Origin: Marinagarivorans algicola
GTDB lineage: Bacteria; Pseudomonadota; Gammaproteobacteria; Pseudomonadales; Cellvibrionaceae
Direction: 5' to 3'
NCBI RefSeq assembly: GCF_001292705.1
Contig: NZ_LGAK01000051.1
Span: forward strand, 1 to 38,788
Length of the DNA stretch: 38,788 bases
Shown here: in pieces, positions 27,145 to 37,600 of the stretch
Layout: each line of letters opens with the position of its first letter
Numbering within the stretch: the first letter of the stretch is position 1
Notes under the pieces: generated by a model
Told to the model about the DNA's origin: nothing
Databases searched by the model: none
The model's input: the letters and a program-made list of their open reading frames with translations, nothing else
Program-made: the position numbers and the translations under genes

Positions 27145-27191
27145 TAGGTAATAACAGAATGAGGGCTTGGGCTAGGTAATAACAGAATGAG
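27145..27191. repeat. 19-bp direct repeat pair
   Basis: TAGGTAATAACAGAATGAG occurs at 27145-27163 and again at 27173-27191, a 28-bp period. It lies in the 970-bp intergenic stretch 26968-27937, which also has a 9-bp tandem (CATCCAAGT, 27623-27651) and a CATCGC microsatellite near 27340. Confidence 0.8.
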
Positions 27192-27406
27192 AGCCAGAGA
27201 CCGGCCTTAAACACTCAGGCTAATCGAGAAAAGTATTTTAAAAATGTCGACATCGTATCAATAATAACAATCCACAAAGGCAGCCGTGACTCAAAGGAAA
27301 TAACACCTCTATTTATCGATATTTGTATCGCTAAACCATCGCCATCGCCATCGCCAGTTACATATTGATTCAATAAACAGTATAAATAACTACACCTGCT
27401 GACCTA

Positions 27407-27593
27407 TTACTTGGCGCACTGTGTGTGCTGCTTTTGCGCCACACAATGTCGTGCGGTGTTTTCTAAAAAAGGTAATGTACTCGTATCAATAGGCAATAAA
27501 TAAAAACTCTCCTCTGGTTGTACCCCCAACAGCCTTTAACACTAGTGAGCTGACCTTAAACCAGGGCCAAAGCACATCGTTAATAGAATCCAT
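27407..27593 (-). pseudogene. Gene relic of ~61 codons with a G-run frameshift
   Basis: From ATG 27593 the frame reads MDSINDVLWPWFKVSSLVLKA and, after a G5 tract (C5 at 27523-27527), breaks. Removing one G joins it to VQPEESFYLLPIDTSTLPFL and then NTARHCVAQKQHTQCAK before a stop at 27407. The joined peptide looks protein-like but is short and matches no family I recognise. It may be the tail of a decayed transposase or other gene. Confidence 0.3.
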
Positions 27594-27836
27594 TAACGTT
27601 AATCACTTACGCATTGAACTTACATCAAGTCATCCAAGTCATCCAAGTCATTATACGATAGTGCTATTTATAAGCCGCCGCACCCACTTTTATTAACATT
27701 AACATCATTAAAAAACGCTAAATCTACAGCTTTGCTGGCTGGATTAAGCGCTACCGCTAAGCGCCTCACTGTAACCATCGCCATGACGATCTCTATGCTG
27801 TACACAAACTCAGTATTCATAGCGACTATAAGCCTT

Positions 27837-27865
27837 TTGATTCAATTTTTATTCCTTCATAATAG
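27837..27865 (+). promoter_or_regulatory. Putative sigma-70 promoter of pgm
   Basis: TTGATT (27837-27842) is followed after 17 nt by TAATAG (27860-27865), or after 15 nt by CATAAT. It lies about 75 bp before the pgm start in otherwise AT-rich DNA. Confidence 0.35.
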
Positions 27866-27937
27866 TGTGAACTAGATAACAATAACGCAGGCAACAATAG
27901 CGTAGACGCATACTTTTCATCTTTTTAGGAGAATCAC

Positions 27938-29593
27938 TTGAGCCAACCCACTATGAAGATTCACCCTTTGGCAGGTCACGTAGCCCCGGTAGAAATTCTG
28001 ATTAATGTGGCAAAACTGGTCACCGCTTACTATAGCGAAAGACCAGATCCGAGCGAGGCCGCACACCGGGTTGCTTTTGGCACGTCGGGGCACCGAGGCT
28101 CTTCGCTTAAACGCTCGTTCAACGAATATCACCTACTGGCCATGACGCAAGCCATCTGTGACTACCGCCAAGCCAATAACATTGATGGTCCGCTGTTTAT
28201 CGGCATCGATACCCACGCCTTATCGGAGCCTGCCTTTGTTAGCGCAATGGAGGTACTGGCAGCCAACGACGTGCAGGTACAGATTTCTACGGGTGGTGAA
28301 TACGTACCAACACCGGCTATTTCACACGCAATTCTCACCTATAACCAAGAGCGTACTCGCGGTTTGGCCGACGGTATTGTCATTACCCCGTCGCACAACC
28401 CACCCGATGGTGGCGGCTTTAAATACAACCCGACCCATGGCGGCCCAGCCGATACCCATATTACAAACTGGGTAGAGCGCCGATCCAATCACTATTTAGA
28501 AGCTGGCTTGAAGGCCGTTAAACGCATACCGTTTGAACAAGCTATGCGTGCAAGTACAACACACGAGTACGACTTTTTACGTCATTACGTCGCTGATATA
28601 GCCAATGTCATCGATATGGAGGCCATTCGTGCAGCCGGTGTGCGCATGGCTGTAAACCCACTCGGCGGCGCTGGCGTAAACTATTGGCCAGCCATTGCAG
28701 AAAAATATCAATTAGACCTTACCGTGTTAAATTCTACAGTCGATACCAGCTTCCGCTTTATGTCTGTCGATTGGGATGGAAAAATTCGCATGGATCCATC
28801 CTCGCCTTATGCCATGCAGGGGTTAATTAACTTAAAAGATAGCTACGATGTTGCCTTTGCTTGCGATACGGATCACGACCGCCACGGCATTGTAAGCGCC
28901 AGCGCAGGCCTAATTGCGCCCAATCACTATCTGTGTGTCGCTATTGACTACCTCTTTCAAAACCGCCCCCACTGGAGCCTTAATGCAGCCGTGGGTAAAA
29001 CCCTCGTTAGCAGCCAAATGATCGATCGCGTGAGTGCTGGTATTGGCCGTAAGGTATTAGAAGTGCCGGTGGGCTTTAAGTGGTTTGCCGCAGGTTTGGT
29101 CGATGGCTCTTTAGGATTTGGTGGCGAAGAAAGCGCCGGCGCTTCATTTTTGCGCCGCGACGGGCGCGTATGGACCACCGATAAAGACGGCTTAGCTCCA
29201 GCGCTATTATCGGCCGAAATAACCGCCAAAACCGGTCGCGATCCCGGTGAAAATTACCAAACATTAATTAAAAAGTATGGCGAACCAACCGCCGATCGCA
29301 TTCAAGCAGTAGCCAGCACCGAACAAAAAGCCAAGCTGTCTCAGTTATCACCAGAGCAAGTGACCTCTACAACCTTGGCCGGCGAAACCATTACGGCAGT
29401 CATGACAAAAGCCCCGGGCAATAACGCGGCTATCGGGGGCCTAAAGGTCGTCACCGAGAACGGCTGGTTTGCTGCAAGGCCTTCGGGCACCGAAGATATT
29501 TACAAAATCTATGGCGAAAGCTTTCGTGGCGAAGCCCATCTGCAAACGATATTAAAAGAGGCCCAAGCCATTGTAGACAAGGCGCTGAAATAG
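27938..29593 (+). CDS. pgm: Phosphoglucomutase, alpha-D-glucose phosphate specific
   Basis: The 551-residue enzyme interconverts glucose-1-phosphate and glucose-6-phosphate in the cytosol. It matches enterobacterial Pgm in length and motifs: FGTSGHRGSS near residue 48, DTHALSEPAF, phosphoserine loop TPSHNPP (S152), metal loop DTDHDRHGI (D310, D312, D314), sugar loop GGEESAGASF (~395-404) and phosphate-binding RPSGTEDIYKIYGES at the C-terminus. The chosen start is TTG 27938, with AGGAG 5 nt upstream. The ATG at 27953 would be 20 nt from the ribosome site, too far. It links glycogen/nucleotide-sugar synthesis to glycolysis. Confidence 0.96.
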   Translation: MSQPTMKIHPLAGHVAPVEILINVAKLVTAYYSERPDPSEAAHRVAFGTSGHRGSSLKRSFNEYHLLAMTQAICDYRQANNIDGPLFIGIDTHALSEPAFVSAMEVLAANDVQVQISTGGEYVPTPAISHAILTYNQERTRGLADGIVITPSHNPPDGGGFKYNPTHGGPADTHITNWVERRSNHYLEAGLKAVKRIPFEQAMRASTTHEYDFLRHYVADIANVIDMEAIRAAGVRMAVNPLGGAGVNYWPAIAEKYQLDLTVLNSTVDTSFRFMSVDWDGKIRMDPSSPYAMQGLINLKDSYDVAFACDTDHDRHGIVSASAGLIAPNHYLCVAIDYLFQNRPHWSLNAAVGKTLVSSQMIDRVSAGIGRKVLEVPVGFKWFAAGLVDGSLGFGGEESAGASFLRRDGRVWTTDKDGLAPALLSAEITAKTGRDPGENYQTLIKKYGEPTADRIQAVASTEQKAKLSQLSPEQVTSTTLAGETITAVMTKAPGNNAAIGGLKVVTENGWFAARPSGTEDIYKIYGESFRGEAHLQTILKEAQAIVDKALK

Positions 29594-29647
29594 CTGCGTA
29601 TGCCTCATTTTAGTACTGGATCGAAAGGTTAGAGCAGAACAGTAGTG

Positions 29648-29659
29648 CGGTGTACACCG
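29648..29659. promoter_or_regulatory. 12-bp perfect palindrome CGGTGTACACCG
   Basis: A perfect dyad in the gap between pgm and the xylanase gene, upstream of the pgm terminator. It could be an operator half-site pair, but no regulator is identified. The remaining gap (29756-30300) is AT-rich without a gene. Confidence 0.3.
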
Positions 29660-29722
29660 TCAGTCTTTACTTGCCATATCACCGATAAGCGCTACTCATA
29701 TATAAATACAACAAGCAAGCAC

Positions 29723-29755
29723 ACCCTCAAGTCAAAACTTGAGGGTATTTTATTC
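29723..29755 (+). terminator. Rho-independent terminator after pgm
   Basis: The 10-bp perfect stem ACCCTCAAGT / ACTTGAGGGT (29723-29732, 29737-29746) with a 4-nt loop is followed by ATTTTATT. Confidence 0.85.
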
Positions 29756-30210
29756 AGTCAGGGTGATAGATATGAACCTAGGTCTCCGTTATCTCAACCC
29801 TATCCGCATCTTCCGCTGAATCTCTACCTTTTAAACCTCTTATTCTGAGTCATGAGGCACTAAAACATAAAAGCATGCAGTTTGGTCATAATGTATCAGT
29901 ATCATACTTAATAGTATATTTTAGCTTACCCGAGTCATAGCCGATTAAAGAAGGTTAAAAAATGACTATTTCAGCGCCACTTTTAGACTAACATGAGTCA
30001 TCGTCTTAATATATTTTTATCCTCCACTACTCCACAGCTTAATACCAATAATGTGCTGTAGCCTTAGCATTACTTCTAATCATTAATCGTATCATTTTTT
30101 AGCAAAAAAAAGCACATTAAGATGTTTTTAAAAAAATACCGAACCCATATTAATAATTTCTACCAATACCGTGGTTACTTTATTTTTATGTCATGCATAG
30201 CTTATTGTGA

Positions 30211-30234
30211 ATAGAGTATTGTGCATAGAGTATT
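30211..30234. repeat. Short direct repeat upstream of the xylanase gene
   Basis: ATAGAGTATT occurs at 30211-30220 and 30225-30234 (14-bp spacing), about 70-90 bp before the start codon, a plausible regulator or promoter position. Confidence 0.35.
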
Positions 30235-30300
30235 TTTGGCAAAAATAAATAAAAGCTGATGCTCAGATGATACTTGGCCGCCCCAAAAAAGAGATTAAAT

Positions 30301-31476
30301 ATGAGTATGATAAAAACGGCGTTGACAGTACTATTAGCCGTGTCGGCTTTACATGGTTGCGCTACATTTAGCACAAGTACTGCATCTACAACATCGAGTG
30401 CTATGCCCAGCAATATATCTGGCAATACGCTCAAAAGTGTTTACCACAATAAATTTTTAGTAGGTGCGACGGTGAATAATGCCATGCTTAACGCCGAATA
30501 CAATCCGTCACTTGAAACCGTTAAAGAGCACTTTTCGGCGATAACTACCGATAACGCACTGAAATGGGAAGCAATGAATGCAACGCCCGATAAATATCAT
30601 TTAGAGGTTGTAGACCGTTTTGTTAAATTTGGGCAGCATCATAATATTCAGTTAGTGGGCCATGTCTTGTTTTGGCACAGCCAAACACCCGATTGGGTTT
30701 TTGAAGATACACAAGGCCAACTCCTTACTCGTGAAGCCTTATTAAAGCGTATGCGTGAGCGCGCTCAATTATTAGCGGAGCGCTATGGCGATAGTATAAA
30801 AATTTGGGACGTGGTGAATGAAGCGATCAATGACGACGGTACTTTACGTGAGTCTAAATATCATAGAATTATTGGTCCCGACTTTATCGAGCAAGCTTTT
30901 ATTATAGCCGCTGAAGAATTTCCGGCAGACACTAAGCTGCTATATAATGATTATGGCATGGACCGAGCAGGCCGCAAAACCACGGTTATTGCTATGCTTA
31001 ATGATTTTAAAAAGCGCGGCATTAAAATTGATGGGGTTGGAGTGCAAGGGCATTGGTCAATGAATCAGCCTAGCTTGCAAACTATTGATGAGAGCTTAGC
31101 CGCTTATGCCGCTACCGGCGTACCTATACATATTACAGAGCTAGACCTCGATTATTTAGGTCGCGAGCATTTTTTTAGTGCCGATGTCGACATCGAAAAA
31201 ATAGTCGCAACCCCTGAAAACAATCCCTATTCAGATGGCAATTTTCCCGCTTCGGCTGATGCCGAATTAGCACAGCGCTATAAAGATATTTTTGGTTTGT
31301 TTTTAAAGCACTCAGATAATATAGAGCGCGTCACCTTTTGGGGCGTCAATGATAGTGATTCTTGGTTAAATGGCTGGCCAGTCAAAGGGCGTACCAATTA
31401 CCCGCTATTGTTTGATCGCAACAACGCAGCCAAGCCCGCCGTCGATGTGTTATTACAATTAAACACCATTGAATAA
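30301..31476 (+). CDS. GH10 endo-beta-1,4-xylanase, lipoprotein
   Basis: The protein has 391 residues from ATG 30301, which follows AGAG by about 7 nt. A longer TTG start at 30274 is unlikely because it would spoil the signal. A lipoprotein signal peptide ends in lipobox LHGC with Cys20, so the enzyme is probably anchored to the outer membrane. A Ser/Thr linker (~21-42) leads to a complete GH10 TIM barrel: TTDNALKWEAM, GHVLFWHSQTPDW, acid/base E174 in WDVVNEAIND, LLYNDYG, GVGVQGHW, nucleophile E280 in HITELDLDY, and WGVNDSDSW near the end. It cleaves xylan or xylo-oligosaccharides at the cell surface or periplasm. It carries no carbohydrate-binding module. Confidence 0.95.
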   Translation: MSMIKTALTVLLAVSALHGCATFSTSTASTTSSAMPSNISGNTLKSVYHNKFLVGATVNNAMLNAEYNPSLETVKEHFSAITTDNALKWEAMNATPDKYHLEVVDRFVKFGQHHNIQLVGHVLFWHSQTPDWVFEDTQGQLLTREALLKRMRERAQLLAERYGDSIKIWDVVNEAINDDGTLRESKYHRIIGPDFIEQAFIIAAEEFPADTKLLYNDYGMDRAGRKTTVIAMLNDFKKRGIKIDGVGVQGHWSMNQPSLQTIDESLAAYAATGVPIHITELDLDYLGREHFFSADVDIEKIVATPENNPYSDGNFPASADAELAQRYKDIFGLFLKHSDNIERVTFWGVNDSDSWLNGWPVKGRTNYPLLFDRNNAAKPAVDVLLQLNTIE

Positions 31477-31554
31477 TTGATTGAACGACTTAAATCATTT
31501 GTGGTAGTTTTTCTCGGCTTTATACTCATGCCATGCTTAGCCTAACATTATTTT

Positions 31555-31613
31555 TGCTGGGCATTGTCGGGGAGGCATTAACTAACCCATGCTTCCCCCT
31601 GCAATGTCCAGCA
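31555..31613. terminator. Long hairpin between convergent genes
   Basis: TGCTGGGCATTG (31555-31566) pairs with CAATGTCCAGCA (31602-31613), and GGGGAGGCAT (31569-31578) with ATGCTTCCCC (31589-31598); the only imperfections are G-U-type pairs and a small bulge. It sits between the xylanase stop and the convergent adhesin stop, so it probably blocks readthrough both ways. Confidence 0.65.
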
Positions 31614-31673
31614 CTTAAATACCCACAAAATAATTTCCCAGCATTTTACCAGCTTAGCTAAATAATATTTTGA

Positions 31674-34600
31674 TTAATCGCATTCATCCTGAGTATTAAC
31701 ATTCAGTACAACACGGCGATTAACACTTTTACCCGATTCATTACCGTTACTGGCAATAGGCAATGATTCACCATAGGTTTTTATCATTAATTGTTTTCTA
31801 GATATACCACGAGAGATAAAAAAATCAGCCGCACTGTGTGCCCGACGATTTGATAAAGCTAAATTGTAAGCCTGACTACCATCAGAATCCGTATAGCTTT
31901 CAAGCTCGACTAACCACCGTGGATTTTTAATTAAACGCTGAGATAATTCATTTAACACTTTATTGGATTCGACCGTTAATGCCGCCGAATTTTTCCCGAA
32001 AAAAATACTTTTAGAGGCAACTTTTTTTGGTGTACATGTCTCTATTATTGGAGGGGTAGGCTTAGTCGCTATAACTGGAGCGGCGACAGGTACTACAATC
32101 GGTGCGCCCTTATTTTTCGTCGATTTAGATTTGCGCCCAAAATAACGTACAATGCTTATATTGCCATAACGTGCATCACGGTCGTAACTGTCTATTTCTA
32201 ATTTAACCAACCATGGTGATTGTTTAAAGTCATATTGCACACCCAGCCCGATGCTTAACTGTACCGACTCGACCTCGCTAAAAGGAACACTATCGCCACC
32301 TTTTTTTGCTTTATTCGATATTGCCGAAACACCCGCTTTGGCAAATACATTAACCCCCCTTTGCCGAGGCTTAAAAGCATATAAGCCTGCCATTAACGAC
32401 GGTACTTTGTAGGTGATCGCCGCCTCAGGAAAGACGGCATTGATGCGCGGGTTTTCATTATCAACGCCCGCCTCACCTAAATCAGCGTATTTAAGTTCAG
32501 CAAAAATTCTGGGTGTAAAATGGCGACCCACAACTAAATGCCAACCGGTATCGGTATTATCGCCGGTGGCCCAACCATTAGCCCGCCCTTCTGGATGTAT
32601 ACGAGCTAAACCTAAACCTAAGCCACCATACCAACAACTCAAAAAGCCCTGTGGTTTATCGGTGTATTCATTTAAGTAGGTCCCACAATAGCGGTTACTC
32701 GCGGGGTGGCTCTCTTGTGCATTGGATACTTGACCTAACAGCATACCACTCAACACAATAACGCCACCATAAATGCCGATTTTTTTAATCGATACACAAG
32801 CTAATAAGCGGCCTGCCTTTAAACCTAAAAGGCCTATATATAATCGCAATAACGTTAATAAAAATAAACCAATAAGCATTATGCCATTAATGCTGCCGCC
32901 ACTGCCTTTCACAGCAGTTGTTAGCTCACCATCATCTAAATCACGATAGTAATCATTACCCTCAAGGGTATCGCTAAAGCCATCACCATCACTATCCACA
33001 TCTCGATAATCTGGAGTGGCATCTTTATCGGTATCTATGGGTGTCATTAAATTAGCAGCCACACCGCTACGCAATATACGATCAATACGGCCATCGCCAT
33101 CTTTGTCTAGATTTTCACTGGATCGGTTTGTCATAGCTTCTATTAAATCAAACAAACCATCGTTATCGCTATCTAAATCGCGAAAGTCAGGCTGCATGTC
33201 ATTGTCGCTATCGATCGGTGTAAAGGCTGTGTTAATGAAATCGGCTAAACCATCGTTATTATCATCAACAAAATCATCAACTAAACCGTTGCCATCGAGA
33301 TCCTGCACATTGATATTCGCCTCAAGTACATCAGCAATGCCGTCATTATCACTGTCTAAATCACGAGAGTCAGGTATGCCGTCGCCATCACTGTCTACGG
33401 TACCATTACCCTCTGCCGTATCGGGAATACCGTCATTATCGTCATCTAAATCTAAGTGACTGGCAATGCCATCACCATCGGGGTCGTTAATGGTACCGAC
33501 GGTATCGGGCGCATCATCAACAAGGTCAACGATACCGTCACCATCGGTATCGGTGCTGTACTCGGGGTCAATTTGACCGTCACCATCAGTATCTAAAAGA
33601 CTTGCGTCGGTATCGGTGATATCAAAAAAACCATCGCCGTCACTATCAAGATCTTTATGATCGGGGATACCGTCGTTATCGGTATCGGGTGGAATATCAA
33701 TGAATAGACCGTCATCCGCAATACCATTGCCATCAACATCTATTATTCCGGCTTCAATAAAATCAATAATGCCGTCATTATCACTATCCAAATCGAGGCT
33801 ATCAATAATGCCATCACCATCGGTATCGGCAGGGTACACATCATCATCGATACCGTCATTATTAAGATCGTTACCACCGGTGCTATCCACATCAAAGGTA
33901 TTATCAATACCATCGCCATCGTCATCCATGTTGGTCAATTGCGTTTCGCCGGTATCGCTAATCCCATCATTATCACTATCTTGATCTAGGCCATCAGCTA
34001 AGCCATCACCGTCGGTATCAGGTAATGTAGCGGCATCATCAATGCCATCACCATTGGCATCGACACCACCGGTTTGGTCTACATCAAATCGATTATCAAT
34101 ACCGTCACCATCGTCATCTAGCCCTGTAAGGTTCGACTCTATAGCATCAGGAATACCATCGTTATCCGAGTCCGCATCCAAGCTGTTAGGGATGCCATCG
34201 CCGTCGCTATCAAGAGGTGGCGCATCGTCAATACCGTCATTATTGGCATCAACACCACCGGTTTGATCAACATCAAATGCATCATCAATACCGTCATTAT
34301 CACTATCTAACCCAGAGGCGCCGCTTTCGATAATATCGGGAATACCGTCGTTATCACTATCGAGGTCTTGGGCGTCAATAATACCGTCGTTATCACTGTC
34401 TATAGCCCCTTCGATAATATCCGGTATACCATCGCCATCTTCATCGGCGCTATTATCGCGGTAATCCGCAATGCCGTCCCCATCACTGTCTAGTGTACTT
34501 TCGTCAGCATCGCTCATACCGTCGCCGTCAGAATCTGGGTCAATTGCATCAATTAAACCGTCACCGTCAGTATCACTCGTGCCTTCGGTTTTATCATCAA

Positions 34601-37600
34601 TACCGTCGTTATCACTATCGGGATCAATGTAATCGGGAGTTCCATCACCATCCGAATCGCGAAGCGCGGCACTATCATCTATACCGTCATTATTGGCATC
34701 AACACCACCGGTTTGATCAACATCAAAAGCATCATCAATACCGTCTTGGTCGGTGTCGAGGCCTTGGCTACCGGCTTCAGCGCTATCCAAAATAGTGTCA
34801 TTATCACTGTCGACATCCTGATAATCAGGTGTACCGTCACCGTCGCTATCACGTAGTGCCACATCATCATCAATACCGTCACTATTAGCATCAACACCAC
34901 CGGTTTCATCGACATCAAAGGCATTATCAATGCCATCCTTGTCATCATCTTGACCGGTCGCACCACCTTCCATTGCATCTGGGATAGTATCGTTATCGCT
35001 ATCAGGGTCGCGGTAATCTGGCAGTTTATCGCCATCGGTATCGGGGGCACTCCAAGCATCATCAATGCCATCTAGGTTGGCATCCTCACCACCGGTCACA
35101 TCCACATCAAAAGCATCATCAATGCCATCTGCGTCGGTATCGGCTCTAACAATTTGAGCCTCTATGGTGTCGGGTAATGCATCGTTATCGCTATCTTTAT
35201 CTAGGTAGTCAGGTAAACCGTCGTTATCGCTATCGCGCACTATCACCGCATCATCAACACCATCATTATTCACATCTAGCCCTTGTGTTATATCCACATC
35301 AAAAGCGTCGTCAATGCCATCGCCATCCGTATCAATGCCGCTGGCCCCAGCTTCGAGGGTATCGGGCAGGCCGTCATCATCACTATCGCGCTCTAGGTAG
35401 TCTGCAATTAAATCATTATCGCTATCTTGGTTGCCCTCAATCGCATCAGGAATACTATCGCCGTCGCTATCACGATCCAGTGCATTAATGATGCCATCAC
35501 CGTCAGTATCTACGACGGTTTCGTCTATAGAGGGAATGCCGTCATTATCATCATCACTGTCGAGGTAATTAGGAATGCCGTCACCGTCGGTATCAAGCGT
35601 AGCCGCCAACGGGGTATTGTTTTCAACATTATTAGGCATGCCATCGCCGTCCTCATCACCCGCTGGGTCTAGCGTTAATGCAAGGGTGGCACCCGGTCCA
35701 GCCTCTCCATTAATAGCCACCTCTATAAGCGCTTCGCCTGTGAGTGCGCCTAATTCACTCGGTGCGCTGTAAATGGCGGTGTAGGTGCCATCGCCATTAT
35801 CAACAACATCTGTCAAAGTCCCTACGCTCGTACTTAATACCACGGTATCTGCACCGCGCATTAAGGGGTTACCGTCATCATCATACAGTTGAATGGTGAT
35901 TGTGCTCGTGGCTGTGCCGTCCGCAATTAATGTATCCGGCGAGGCCTCTAACGTGGTCAAGGTGGCCGACGCTAACGTTAAAGTAAATTCAATATCGGCA
36001 GTATCCTCAATTAAATCACCCTCGATAGTCCCTGTAATAAGGGCGCTCTCGGCCATCGTTGAGGAGGTTAAAATAGCCGTATAAGTCCCATCATCGTTGT
36101 CTGTTACAGCACCTAAAGTACCCGCCGTTGTATTTAATACCACGGCACCGGCGGAGGCTAACAACGGATTCCCATTGGCATCTTTGACTTGCACTGTCAG
36201 CGTTGAGGTCGTTATGCCATCGGCCATAATGTTCTGAGCACTGGCGATGATCGTTGTTTGTGTTGTATCGGCTGCACCTGCAGTAAAGGCGACGGTTTCG
36301 GTATCGAGCAAAGGGCTCTCATCAAGCGCACCGCTAATAATGGCACTTTGCGTTGTGGTTGATGAGGTGAGTGTTGCGGTATACGTGCCGTCACCATTAT
36401 CGATCACACCACTCAACATGCCTGCCGTTGTACTTAAAGTAACCTCCCCGCCCGAAGCCATTAAAGGGTTACCGTTCGCATCTTTTGCCTGAACAGTCAA
36501 TGTCGTGGTGCTCATACCATCGGCTGTAATCACAGTATTAGTCGCTACGATAGTTGTTGTTGCAGCAACCGAATTCCCCGCTACAAATTCAACGTCGGTA
36601 GTTTGGCTAATATTGTGCTCTGCCACCGTACCGGTAATTGTTGCAACCCCCGCTAACGTCGATGATGTGAGTATCGCCGTGTAGGTGCCATCGTTATTAT
36701 CGGTAATTGCACCAATGCTTCCTAGGTTACTGGCTAAGGTTAATGCACCGCCAGATCGCGTTAAGTTATTACCGTTACTATCTTTTGCTTGTACTGTGAG
36801 CTGCGTAGTACTGACGCCATCGGCAACCACAACCGCGCTTGCAGCACTAATAGTACTGGTTAAACCACTCGCATCCCCTGGCACAAACTTTACGACCTCC
36901 GTATCAACCAAAGGATTACCAATCACCGTACCGGAGATAGTGGCCGTAACAACAACCTCTCCCGCTACAACAGAGGAGGTTAAAATCGCTGAATAAGTCC
37001 CGTCACCATTGTCAATTACATCACTTAGGGTACCTGCCGTTGTGCTTAAAGTGACTGCACCTGCCGAGGTTGCTAAATCATTACCAAACTGATCGCGAGC
37101 TTGAATAATTAACACCGTGCCACTGGTATTATCTGCCACAATATTAGGGTTAACCGCCGTAATGGTCGTTTGCTCTTCGCTCACTGCCCCTGGCGTAAAC
37201 ATAACGGCGGCATCATCGGTAATAGGAGCGTTATCGAGTGTACCGGTCACCACCGCTTCCCCCGTGACTGTTGGCGCCGTTAAAACGGCACTATACGTAC
37301 CATCGCCATTATCGATCACATCACTCAAAGTCCCTGATGTAATACTTAAAGCCACTACGCCTCCCGAGCTCGTAAGGAGGTTACCGTTAATGTCAGCCAA
37401 CTGAATCGTGACGTGGCTACTGGATACACCGTCAGCAGTCAGGCTAGCATGTTGTGTTGTAATTATTGTATTGGCTGCACTCGCTACACCAACTACGAAG
37501 CTCACACTCTGCTCATCAACCAAAGCATTACCTGCAATGGTGCCTGTAATCACAGCCTCTTCTGCTACGGTAGAAGAGGTTAAAATTGCATTATAAGTAC

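Noticed and set aside
29753-29830. Sequence resembling the 3' half of a tRNA on the minus strand (GGTTCATATC preceded by AGACCTA)
   Set aside because: T-stem does not pair and no full cloverleaf forms; at best a degenerate remnant.
32960-35665. CRISPR-like or satellite array
   Set aside because: Regular short repeats are codon-phased DxDxDG coding repeats inside one open frame.
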